From Ramazzottius varieornatus (taxonomy: Eukaryota; Tardigrada; Eutardigrada; Parachela; Ramazzottiidae): a stretch of DNA of 64,000 bases. The position numbers were made by a program, and so were the translations under genes. The stretch spans positions 5,756,448 through 5,820,447 of the forward strand of contig BDGG01000002.1 in NCBI GenBank assembly GCA_001949185.1, read 5' to 3'. Positions 24,312-35,014 of this stretch are shown piece after piece (the stretch's first letter is position 1; each line of letters starts with the position of its first letter). The notes beneath the pieces were generated by a model. The model was not told where the DNA came from, ran no database searches, and was given only the letters and a program-made list of their open reading frames with translations.

Positions 24312-25756
24312 ATGGACAAATCGTTTGTCGATCCCGAACGGGAAGCCTTGAGAGCTATCGGGCTAGGCTATAACTACATATCGTTACAGGACCAGGTATG
24401 TCGACCGTAACAACTTTACTGCTCTGAAACGTACTGAATTTGACCAAGGCGAAAGCAGCCTAATATTAATAGCTGCTCTTGCAGGTTGAGAAAATTATCA
24501 CGGAAGCCGTGCAGCAGGTTCTGCCCGTCGAAACCGAAGACGAGTGTTTCACTCCGAGGAAACCAAGATATTCTGTGGTAAGTTTAAAGTTGCAACTAGC
24601 TACTTCTTAAGCCAACTAACTAGATACTGCTTAAGCCAACTTACTTTCTGGAGATGCTAACGGCGTTTGCCATTTAGGACACCAGTTGCACCATCCAGTT
24701 TGACAATGCTTGGCAGCGTATCGTCACGGAGAAACGGAGGGGGAAAGAAGCGGTGGAAAAAGCCACAGCTGCTGCCCAGGTAGGAAGGTGTCCATCTTCA
24801 AAACTTATGGTGGTTAGTATGTTGGACCAATTCTGCCTTGGCAGGAAGCTGCAGTCTTGACCAGACTCATCGATCTCTACGTTGCTACCATTGAAGCTGT
24901 AAAGGCTGTCGCCGAATCTATTCCTGTAAGTTTTTACTTGCCTGTAGCATCCTTTGCATATTGTCAGCTTGTCCCCGTATATTTTCCGAGGTAAAGTTCT
25001 CTTTGTTCAGGACCCCAAACCCAAAGAGGTGCCGAAGCGTGTGATATCGGAAGCTAGCAATTATCACAAACGCAAAAGTGTTGCCACTCGTACGGCCGGC
25101 AGAGCTAGCACTGTTCTCACCGCCAACCGTATCAATCGCAAGATGAACCTATCGAACAATTACTACAAACCAGGAAAAGCGAAAGGTACTTGATCTAAGC
25201 TGATTTCAGCGTTTGCTGGTATACATTGTCGTGAAACTGCGTGTCTGAGAACGCTATCCACTGTCCACTTGCTTTTCATATTATTGTTTGTGGTGCTGCA
25301 GTTCCGCCGCCAAAACCGGAACCTCGACCGATCACTGAGGAAGAATTCGACAAAGTGTCTACTCTGATCCGTGGACGGTCGAAGCTTGTTGACGTGAACA
25401 AGGCCTATGATGTACTGTACTCCGCCTTTTTCGATGAGGAAATGTAAGTGGATGGAAGCTAGGGTGGTCCGGTACTCTACATGTGATAAGTACGCTGCGT
25501 GCTGCTAATTTATGGTTACGTCCATGACTATTTTTTGTTTTTAGGGAGAAGATCAAGCTGTCGGAACTAGCGAAACGTGGGATCGGTGTGTCTGGCATGA
25601 CGGAGAAGGCAAAGCTGAAGGTAAAACAAATCCCTGCTTGTGATTGCGGGATCAAACTGCGATAATGAGGAGGTGTTTCATGTGTAGGTCTTACGTCAGA
25701 CAGGACGAATTCGGATTTCCGCCGACGAGAATTTCATCTTCCCGGCGGATATGTAA
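24312..25756 (+). CDS. SKA1: Spindle and kinetochore-associated protein 1 (SKA1)
   Basis: A kinetochore protein of the SKA complex that couples microtubule tips to the Ndc80 network in mitosis. Eight exons give 273 aa: 24312-24395, 24485-24577, 24678-24779, 24845-24925, 25011-25185, 25302-25443, 25545-25620 and 25688-25756. The N-terminal half is helical (VEKIITEAVQQVL, AVEKATAAAQEAAV) and fits the complex-forming coiled coil. A basic linker leads to a proline stretch (VPPPKPEPRP) and then the C-terminal microtubule-binding winged helix. In that domain, PITEEEFDKVSTLIRGR matches the EF…PxYMKGR motif and LKVLRQTGRIR matches the LxVLRHxGRIR block of the family. The stop (ATGTAAGTAC) sits inside a perfect splice-donor consensus, so an alternative 3' exon is conceivable, but the protein already reaches the family's normal end. 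Confidence 0.82.
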
Positions 25757-26337
25757 GTACAGTGACGACGTCGCACCGCCCACCATTCACGTATCCCTTT
25801 TCAATACTCTATATTTATATTCAATAGGAAGCTTTATATTCCAAAATGATGTTTTTACCCAGAGAATTTTCGCCATGAGATTTTCTATAAATGTGTCGAA
25901 TAGAACATGGTAGTGGTTTTCGACTTTCGAGTAGCGCGCGCCGAGTCTTCCGCCACCCGGGAAGTGTGCCGTTTTATCAAAGTACGTTATGATTGATCAC
26001 CTTGCTTAAAGTGGTCTCATCCAAGTTATGCTCTCACTACTCTACGATCCGCATAATTAAATATCAATGCAGACCAATGAAGTTCATATTGCACCATTTT
26101 GCTGATATGAGAGGGCATATTAGAAAACCCATCTTTCGATACTGTACTGAATGTCCGTGTGGTGTTGCGCAGAAGGTCAGTTGGCGGTCGGGGTTGCTAA
26201 TGTCCGTATGGTGGTTGCCGTGTTTGCAGGTCGTCAAGTGAACGATGAGAAAACTATTTTTGCAAATTCTGAACTGGAGAAACGCCTTTGTTCTTACTCC
26301 TAACTCAAATCTCACTCGTCGTACTTCAGATACTAGT
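25757..26337. other. SKA1 3' region
   Basis: AT-rich spacer. No supported exon; possible SKA1 3' UTR and promoter of the next gene. Confidence 0.4.
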
Positions 26338-26952
26338 ATGATGTCTTCCAACGTGCCCAACAAGACTGATGTCAGCAACCCTACTCAGCGAAGGTCTCCT
26401 TCGCCCCATTCCGCCAAGCCCGGTACCCATGGAGCAACCAACGGAGTTCCGAAACGGTCACCGGTAGAGATTAAGCGGAAACTTGAGGTATTGTAGTGTA
26501 TTCGGGAATCTACAGCTTATTGCTGGTTCCCGTAGACCTTTTCTATTATCTCCAGAAAATCCGTCGCAAGTCAAGCCGACACCTCACCCGTCGAGTAAGC
26601 CATGTCCTCCTCTCCTGCGGTGTAATTGCTTTTCTTTGTTTCCCAGTTCCTTGCGTGTTGCCAAGCTAACGCCGGTTTCTCTCCTTTTAGCCCAAACAAA
26701 CCATCCGTGGAGGAGCCAAGGGGAAATCCCTCAGGAAGGTTAAGAAAGTTATCAAGAAAGCCGGAAACAATAACGTAAATTTGCAGCTGTTTGCACCATT
26801 TGACAAGAATAGCTTTATGATGAGGTTCTTGTACTGTTTTTTTTCCATTGTAGAAGAAGGCGCGACCTACTGGTAACCGAAAGGCCGGTAGCACCGGTAA
26901 GCGGATTCGCAATGGAAGTCGAAACGCTGCGAAAAAGTTTAACTTTTTCTGA
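26338..26952 (+). CDS. Small lysine/arginine-rich basic protein
   Basis: Not recognised as a named family. Four exons give 123 aa: 26338-26487, 26556-26594, 26691-26774 and 26854-26952. All three introns are phase 0. The first 50 residues are Ser/Pro/Asn-rich (RRSPSPHSAKP). The last 73 carry no acidic residue and dense basic patches (KIRRKSSRHLTRR, LRKVKKVIKKA, KARPTGNRKAG). The exon layout (short exon 2 of 13 codons, exon 3 of exactly 28 codons) mirrors the Arg-rich gene at 3257-3826, suggesting the two are distant paralogues. It may be a nuclear, DNA-compacting or nucleolar protein. RRKSSRHL loosely recalls the HMGN RRSARLSA core, but I would not claim homology. Function is inferred from composition only. 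Confidence 0.65.
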
Positions 26953-28491
26953 GCTGTTGTGGTTAATGTCGAAGTAGTTTGTTGTGCGTTGAAGTGTTGT
27001 ACTCTATAATTCTTGTCTGGGAGTCTTTGCGGTCTTGTGGTCATGGTGGTGTGGAGTCTATGGATCGTAAGATGTGATCGAATACCTCCGCATGGTTTTC
27101 CGATCCGCCTCAGTTTCGTTAGAAAGGTTATCGATGCGGTCTAGTGAGGCCCCTTCCTTTCGCCTTGTTCCGTGTCCTCTTCGAGAAGTTGGAGACACGA
27201 AACAAGGCGAAAGGAAAGGTCACAAAAGAATAGGCGCCTGGTTTAGCCTCAAACGTCAGAAAGCGTCACTCTGATAATCCTATGACTTGTCTCCCCGTTG
27301 ATTTTGACGCACCTTCGTGTGGTGAAACAATTAATGGCGGAGGCTTGCCAATATCCAGGTGGATTGAAATTTACCTCCCCTGAGAGAAACCGTGAATTCG
27401 GAAACGCAATACGTGCATTATGCCGGGGCATATCGGCATCCGGGGGGACACTGCTATACTACGGCTGATGTTAAGCCAGCGAGCTCGAGCGATCCGACCA
27501 GCCTAAACAGTTCGTGTCAAATCTCATCGAACAACCATTAGTCAAGAGCTACGAGTGGAATATTTTGGAATAATTCCCTAATCAGATTTGCTTGGTTGTC
27601 GCCAACGGCATAACTCTTATCGTCCAATGCACAAGCAAGCAGGAGATCTTTCCCGGTCTTTCCCCGTAGCGAAGGTTGCCACGAAAGTGTCACGGGAAGC
27701 CGATTGCATGACTACACTCTGAAGCCGCCAAATACTCAGCTAATAGTCTTGGAGCTCTTGAAGGTCTTCTGTAGCCATCCGGGACTCTTTCCGGTCCAAC
27801 ATCCTCGTACGCAAGTGGTGAGTTCTTAATTTGTGAGTTAGTGTGTCGATTCGGTAGTCTCAGGATCCTTCGTCTCGCACTCTGATCTCAAGGGTCCTCC
27901 ACTGCATGGCTAGTTTTTTCCAGCTAAATCTGTTTTTGCAGAATCAACATTTATGCTATCGATACTCGATGAGGGACGAACTTGGATGGATGGCATATGC
28001 TCAGTAAGGAAAAACTTTCTCCCGTTTTCCGTCGGCGGCTGGCCGACCTCGTGGTGGGCAATGTTAGCTCTAGTCAGTGTAGCGCAAACAGAGATGACAT
28101 GTTTACCGAGGCGATAGGTTCCCGGTTTAGATTCTCCCGACGTCGACCTTTTATTTCTGGCTCACATCAAGAGTATAATCTCGTCAAAGAGCGCAATTCC
28201 AGCTTGCAGCTAGCGATATCCGCTGATTCTGCAGGACATGATGATATCTGCATACGCTGAGCGGCAACCTAGTCGGATCATTTGCTATATGGCTGCTGGC
28301 ACTTTCCGCCCACTGCTTCCCCATCTCATCATGCACATGTCATTACTATTGCTTTCGTCGACACTCTACTTCATTGCTTCCTGATCCCTCATTCTTTTCC
28401 TGACGTTGTGCAGATTCACTATTCCAGGATGTTGTGATGAATTCATGAAGAAAAAGGCGGTTGCGCGACCATCATTTCCTTGTCCTAGAGA
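26953..28491. other. Intergenic region with one strong hairpin
   Basis: No supported exon in about 1.5 kb, apart from the 63-bp hairpin listed separately. It contains the 3' UTR of the basic gene and the promoter of cysteine-rich copy 2. Confidence 0.4.
27154..27216. repeat. 63-bp hairpin, 23-bp arms (miRNA-precursor-like or MITE)
   Basis: Arms 27154-27176 and 27194-27216 pair over 23 positions with one mismatch (C opposite A on the plus strand, G-U if read from the minus strand). The 17-base loop contains a small CTTC/GAAG palindrome. It lies 200 bp downstream of the lysine-rich gene. The size and near-perfect stem fit either a microRNA precursor or a miniature inverted-repeat element. Confidence 0.6.
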
Positions 28492-30341
28492 ATGCTTGTC
28501 CTGCCGCAACTCGAGTTATGCATCCTCTCATCGTTTATAGTATTCCTTTTATCACTTGACAGTAAGTACGCCGTCTCCACTTGAGATATCCCAATCCATT
28601 TGTTTGTTATTGAAGAGCAAAATCGTGTTTATTGCATTACCTCGCCGCTTCTCTTCAGTCGTTTCTCTTGTCGTAGACTCTTATGCGCAGAGCTTTTGCT
28701 CCATCTCGGAGAACCCCTGTCTCAGAGATATGGAGTCTTCCAGCGAACTTAACTTTATTTATGGACTAAACAAAGACCAACTGATGCGAGCGTGCCAGTA
28801 AGATCTGTTTTCGGAAATTTTAGCCCCTCGTCGTAACTGATTTTGATTCCACCTGAAGCTTTTCTGTACGAGCCTTATGGTACCTCGTACCTTATGGTTG
28901 ATGTTCCTGGCAGATTAGACATATCTTGAATGTTTGCTTCCGTTTGAAATTTGCAGGATTTACGTAAACAGTATGCATTGTTTGGACTTCAATCTGGCTT
29001 CCTGTACCGTGCGGGAAAGGTAGGTAATCAATAGCTCTCCGAAATGTTGCAGTACACCATTCATCATTTTTAAAGCTATGTTTTCCAGAGAGGAGGCTAA
29101 AACGCACGTAAAATATTTGAGGATAAGCATGGACAGAATCTGCAATGACGATCAGACTCAGCAATGTAAGTCGACGCTAAAACGGAACAAGTACTGTCGT
29201 GTGGTCCCGGAAATATTAATTACCACCAGGTCCCGGTTGTTCTTCCTCACCCAGCTGATTCTCGGGTTCGTCATCATGGGTCTTTTCTAGCTTACCTCAT
29301 TTACTCCGGCTGCCTTAAGAATGCATACTCATCTACGGAGCGTTGCATGAACTACTTCACCGAAATCTTACACAACACCAGCCGTCAGATCATTGCTGAA
29401 AGAATGAACGCGGCAGCAGAGCAAAAGTCTGGCGGCTCATTACGCTCAGCGAACCCTGCTCTGTTTTCGTACATCTGTACGGGTCTTCGGAATCTCATTT
29501 CCTGTGTCCACAACGCTGTTCCCTGCTCGCAAAAATCTCATCGTGATATCAAAGAGGTAAGAAGGTCTGTTCTCCACCACCCGTTCTGTTCAGCGTGAGG
29601 AACTCGCAGCGTCGGGCATTGTAACAGAGCGGCTCTTGGGGCCAGATGGCAGCACGGTGCCGCCTCAGCAAATGCCAAATGGGTCATGGGCAAATGATTA
29701 GGACCCAGTCGTTCTTCCAAGTGGCGCATACTTTCAGCCAATACACCGAGAACGTGCGCCACTTGAGACAGCGATCTGGTTCAGTTCGTTTGCCGACGTC
29801 TCAAATGATATATGTTCGGCGGGTCCAACCGGAAACCTCGCACGAACACCGCTTCCATGACAGAATATACATGCTGAAATCTTCCTTCACAGTAGACAAT
29901 GTCTTTTGTTGATATTGCTACTAAAAGATATTTTCAATAATGTAACTAGTGAGTAGTTTGATGGAAAATCGGACCTCCAGCTAGGTTTTGCAACACTACG
30001 GTACCCTCGTTTTTTCACTTAGCTGTCAGAAATTGAAGGGTTTCTGAACGATCAGTATACTTTGGTAGTAATAGTTTCTCCTAACGCAGATTTATTTGTG
30101 GAACCTGACGCTGATAATCTTGTAGATTCTTACACTAATGATAAGGGGTGGAGTCCCTTCGCCACTCTATCAGCAGTGCGCTGCCGCCCAAAAGACGTCA
30201 TCGACGGAGCAAGGCGGAAGTCCCAAACAAGCCTCTTCTTCTGCCGCTGGCGGTGCTAATCATCTCTTTCAGGGCTTCCTGTACATCCTGATTGCGAGTT
30301 TCACTACGACTACTGGTTTGTCTATCGGGAGAATGATTTAA
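28492..30341 (+). CDS. Secreted cysteine-rich protein, local family copy 2
   Basis: 284 aa, seven exons: 28492-28561, 28677-28797, 28957-29019, 29089-29165, 29291-29556, 30023-30064 and 30126-30341. Signal peptide: LCILSSFIVFLLSLD. The shared cysteine ladder is FCS, NPCL, …LMRACQIYVNSMHCLDF, …LASC, …RIC, …SGCL, …ERC, …YICTGLRNLISC, …VPC and …LYQQC. The phase-2 intron after RAC is at the same site as in copies 1 and 3. The tail is Ser/Ala/Gly-rich followed by a hydrophobic end (FLYILIASFTTTTGLSI), compatible with GPI anchoring. The small 14-codon exon 6 and the exon-7 acceptor (30126, not the earlier 30090s AG, which gives a stop) were chosen by frame. Orthology is to the other three copies here; no function is known. 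Confidence 0.72.
29719..29768. repeat. Short inverted-repeat element, copy 2
   Basis: AAGTGGCGCA (starting 29719/29720) and GTGCGCCACTTGAGA (29754-29768) form inverted ends about 25 bp apart in the intron between exons 5 and 6 of cysteine-rich copy 2. Same motif family as at 7034, 38082 and 59588. Confidence 0.55.
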
Positions 30342-33323
30342 TTTTGTCCGTTCCACCGGCTAACTGTGATTTCATGCATCGACTGGTTTTATGTATGCTC
30401 TATAATTCGGGGTAAAATTCCTTGGGGCGTATCCATTGTCAGATTCAAGCCGGGAAAGGAGTTCCGTACGCAGTTCACGGATGGCAAGTTGTGCTTGAAG
30501 AGTAGGCAGTCCTTTCACCGCGATCATGTTTTTTATTCTGATTCAATACGTATAAAACACAGCGAAAGAATTCGGCAGAGGAACCGTGTGGGTTGGCCCT
30601 TATATAAGGTTAGGCTCCTTCTCGTATGGACACCACAGAAACGTGGGCGACCAGGGAATAAAGATTCGGTATCCGACAACATGCGATGTGCAAGTGATAC
30701 GCCGCTGTGCGCATAAAGTTGTGGATCGATCGATATCCATGAGGTCTTTCCACTTGCCAAAGGCTTGATAGGCGGTATATAAACTCACGGCTCATCACAG
30801 CTTGTCGTTATACTCAAATTCTTCCTCACCATTTTTTCGATTGGAGATACTGTATCTCCGTATCAAAATCTAGCTATAGAAGAGGTTCTGTGGAGTCACG
30901 CACGCCAGTATTAAACTTTTCTTTCTACTGGTTTGCATTCCAGAAAATCATCCAATTCCGATGCGGAAAGCGTGCGATATCCCGACGGAAGTGAAATTAT
31001 GCGGGATGTAGTTTTCGTTTATCTCAAATTGATTATCATCTGAAACCGTTGTAACTCGGCCTGACTCCACACAGGTGACGATCATATGCCTGAGTGATGG
31101 TCGACTACCAGGAAAAACCTTTTTGATCTCATTCGTGTCGGTCACTTTTTTCTGCCGGCTTGGAATAGTCATTAAATTCGGCATTAAATTCTGCAAGCTG
31201 GTAAGAATTCCTAAACTCAGGAGTGTCTGTAAAGTCATCCGGTCATACAAAAATCTGACACTGTATTCGTACAGTCGAATCCAGTCCTGCGAACAGGGCA
31301 TATGGTGGGACAAATGATATAAAGTCAAACGGGATGATCTACATTAGCGCGGCGGAAGATTGTCCAGATGTGACAACTTCTGGCCTTGTCGATACTAATC
31401 ATAATTTCCTATTGACAGACAGGATCATTCTTGAGCAGATGCAGCATACAATAGAATCCAGGAACGTTTACAGTCTGATAAGCCTTTATTAATCGCGCGC
31501 AGTGCCGTAATTAGATTCGGTTATTTCGGCCCAGAGGACTAGTAGTAAAATTCCATTTTCATTTCCCCAGGACCATTGACCATTGATTTCGTCTGGGCAT
31601 CAAGTAGGTTACGGATGTCTGTGGTACAGTCCAAGGGTCGGCAAGAACTTTACAAACTTGGTACACCTTGAAAGGCTGTTCAAATTTTGATTTAGTACCA
31701 CCGGTGGTACCCGCAAGGAACGCGCCATCTGTGGTGCGGCTCTTGTTTTGTTGTTGTCTTTCACTTTGCACTGTATACGGAAGCCGACAACGCTTCTCGT
31801 AATGGATTGACGATAGTTCCTTTACTTTTCTAGGACCTCCGAACCGCAGGAGAAAGCTCAGCAGAAAGTGGTTTATGCTATCATGAATCTGTCGTGGAAG
31901 CACCAACGATGGCAATTGTTCACGAACGCTGTTGGATTTCTGCTGGTTCTTCAATCTCGTAAGTTGGACAGTCCGCATAATCAGGTTCAGTTCCGGGAAG
32001 CATGACAGATATAGTTAATGGTGCTCGATTGAAAAAATTCGTTTTGGGAGTCGAAGCGTTCAGAATACATTGAATTTAAGGCATACTCCCAGATTACATC
32101 AATCCATAAAACCTTGACTTATGAATTAACTCACATGCGGAAAAATCGCTGAACCGGCGCACATTTCGATCCGCATGAAACACATTTATTCCGCGCACTG
32201 GTTAAAACCATCCACGAAACTAGCTCGCGAAGAAGCTTCTTTCCGATCTAACTCAGCAGCAGTCTTTAGAGTCTTGGCCCGCGCGCGGAAACTATGCATG
32301 AAGAAAGCGGGTTTCGTTCTGAGAACCTTGATTATTTTCTTTGGGGATTCGTTCACTTCGTGTCTGTCATTAAATGTTAGAACCAACATTGAGGTGATGG
32401 CTCATCGCATTGATCTGTCCCTGGGGTCATCACTCGACACCGATGCAAGCCATTCCCTGTGGAACTTTCGCCAACTCCATAATCGAACAGGGAACTTTCA
32501 TGCGAACGCTTAGCCGGCTTGTAAAATCTCCCTACCTACCACATGTTGGGAAAAGTGTTTCTTTCTCATGTTCCATCCCTAAGAAACCGACATCTTGACT
32601 AAAGAACAGATGTAGCAGTCCTCTTGGATGCCCGTTATCGATTTCCATTTGGCTTGAGAGTTCTACGAGACGTCGTGGCTGGAATTTCGTGTCTGAAGTC
32701 AAACAAGTTCATGCATTTATGGAACATCGCTCCACGCAGTCTCAATATTGAGAAGTCCACATTCCCAGAGACTGGTCTGTCGGTATGTGTTCCGCTTTTC
32801 GTCGCCATTTGGCCGCCTAATGTGCGCGACTTAATCGGCTCTTGTCACGAAAGAAAAACGAGGTCTAACTAACAGGATCTTTACATACGGGTTTTCGGGG
32901 TCACATAGGCCACGCCCTGCATTCAGCAGACGCATGTTGATTGGGGCTCTCAAGGGTTCCTGAGTCTTTCGAGCGACAAACAGCGGAAGAGAAGTTAGCC
33001 TACGTTCCTCATCAATCTCGATACATTTGTCCGAGTGGCTGTCTCATTATTGTAACGCAGGGATTACACAGAGCAACCAAGCAAGCTTCGGCTACAGCTC
33101 ATTGGGCGACCATTTGCATAAAGGCCTATTGTAACGGAACCTGCAAATTTATTCCTCTTTTTGTTCGGCTATATGCACCAAACGTTGTTATTTACCGGAT
33201 ATACGCGCTCCGATAAAATCAAAATCGACACAAACAGAACCAAAGTCGTACCAGTGTTCAGAGACGTGGTTCATCAAATTATTCTATGAGGACTGACTGA
33301 TTTCTCATCTGAGTGGCAACAGA
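30342..33323. other. 3-kb intergenic stretch, no supported gene
   Basis: Frames at 30366-30716 (+), 31328-30948 (-), 31978-31559 (-) and 32175-32513 (+) were read and neither resemble known proteins nor splice into a longer frame. It separates cysteine-rich copies 2 and 3, and I looked there for a decayed copy without finding one. Confidence 0.45.
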
Positions 33324-34542
33324 ATGATTGCGTTTTTCTTCCTGCAAGGAGCTCTGATCATCTGTTTTGCAGCATCTTCGGCTGGCGCCAAAAGAAACGG
33401 AGAATGCAGCGAACTAGAATTTTCGGAATGGTAATAGTATAAAATATTTTGACGAACTACAGTGGAACGCCATAGACATTCCGGAATGTACTGACTTTTC
33501 CCTTTCTTAAGCCTGAAGTCTTTCGATACCATCTTGGCGCACCAAAATTTGGGGTTCGCCGTCACAGAAAACGAGCTGAATACTGCATGCCGGTAAGTCT
33601 TAGGGTCGACTGCTTATCTTCCGACCGGTACTGGTAAAGTTGAAGGTGACGTTGTTCCCGCATGGTCTAATGGATTTTGCAAATATCCGCAACATATACT
33701 TTTATGATGTAACTCATTTAAATGACATTGCAGGTATTTGAAGGACGGAGTGAATTGTATTGATCAGTTTGTCAAGAGGTGTACCCGCGATAAGTTCGCC
33801 AGAGAGTCCTTGACGGGATCGGTGAAAGGGGCATTTGACATACTCGATTTACTTTGCGAAGATACTGTAAGTTACCTCGACATAACAGGAAGAATAAGCT
33901 GAAAATTCATTACTTTGCGCTGGCGGAAAAGGGGATGCGATGGTATAATCCAATTTCTTTTTAGTATCACCGGAATCAGTATCTGCAGCACGCGGAATGC
34001 TATCGGCGGATAGCCTCACAGATCGAAGACTGCATGAAACCGATGCGGAATATGGGTCTTCGACGACAAAATCAAGACGAGAAGTCAAAAGTAGACGAAA
34101 CAGTCTGCTGGTATGTGGTTGATCCCTTTATTTCAGCAGAGAACTAGCAAATCAAGTGTATCTACACTATGCGCAACCTGCATACATGAGCTGCTCGACC
34201 GAAGTACAGCTTGCTGTATGCAGGTGCTCGAAGCGGGAGACAATTCGCTTTCCGGTCTCGAGGCTAGGTCTCCTCTCTCGCGTAATTGAGTTTTATCTTT
34301 TTTATAGTGCCTATCAGAATGCTACAGAGTGTATACATCAAGTTTCCGAGAAGGAATGCAACGATCGGGCGGCGACCTTCTTGAAGAACTATACGGACCG
34401 TGCTGCTCAGCCTATTACCATGCAATGCCGCGGTTTCGACAGCAAGGTCTGTCCAAAGTCTTCCTCTTCGTCACGACTGCCTGTGTCTTCATGGATCCGG
34501 ATGTCTGTGCTGTTATTCGGAATTGCTCAGTATATTGTCTGA
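33324..34542 (+). CDS. Secreted cysteine-rich protein, local family copy 3
   Basis: 233 aa, five exons: 33324-33430, 33512-33592, 33734-33866, 33965-34110 and 34308-34542. Signal peptide: FFLQGALIICFAASSAGA. This is the most compact member, and its cysteine ladder shows most clearly: GECSEL, SECLKS, ENELNTACRYLKDGVNCIDQF, VKRCTRD, LLCED, HAECYRR, EDCMK, TVCCAYQNATECIH, KECND, MQC and KVC. It ends in a Ser stretch and a hydrophobic tail (MSVLLFGIAQYIV), a good GPI-signal candidate. The pattern ELxxxCRYLKDGxxCIDxFxxRC resembles uncharacterised secreted proteins of arthropods, which is the main reason I lean to a panarthropod source. It converges on copy 4, 472 bp away. Confidence 0.82.
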
Positions 34543-35014
34543 AGGTATTATCTTCCTACCTGACTGTGGTGTCATGTGTCCATGCAAGGAGGTTCCGGCT
34601 TGTCGTCTTTGTGCATATCGCTGTCAATTAAGGACCGGGGACACGGAAGGAAAGTTTGCTGTCACATTCGTTCAGTCTCGCCTTGCAGGCGGGGAAGCCG
34701 GATCATCAATAATGCAACCGGACTCGGCCAGGCAAATATGTGCCGAGTGAGAGTCATTTTCCTCCAGTTTTGGGGCGGACGGATATTCTAAGCCCGTGTA
34801 CCTCCTTACGTTACCCATAAAGAAGAAAGTATCCAATCAATTAACGTCCCAGTACTCCACTTGTCGACCGGGAAAAGTCTCAGCGAACTTTGACGATAAC
34901 AGTGCGCTTTACTCAACGACCCTAAAAACACGGAGTTTTCCTACGGTGAAAGAAGAGCATTTACAGCTATGTGGAACATCAATAAAGAGAGGCGGTAACG
35001 ACAACAATACTCGA
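34543..35014. other. Convergent spacer between cysteine-rich copies 3 and 4
   Basis: 3' UTRs of both genes; no supported exon. Confidence 0.45.

Noticed and set aside
24312-25756. Borealin or SKA2 as alternative identities for SKA1
   Set aside because: Neither has the EF…GR…VLRxxGRIR winged-helix signature seen at the C-terminus.
30948-31328. Possible further cysteine-rich family copy between copies 2 and 3
   Set aside because: Read in all frames for the ACxxxxxGxxCIDxF pattern; not found, and the frames present do not splice.
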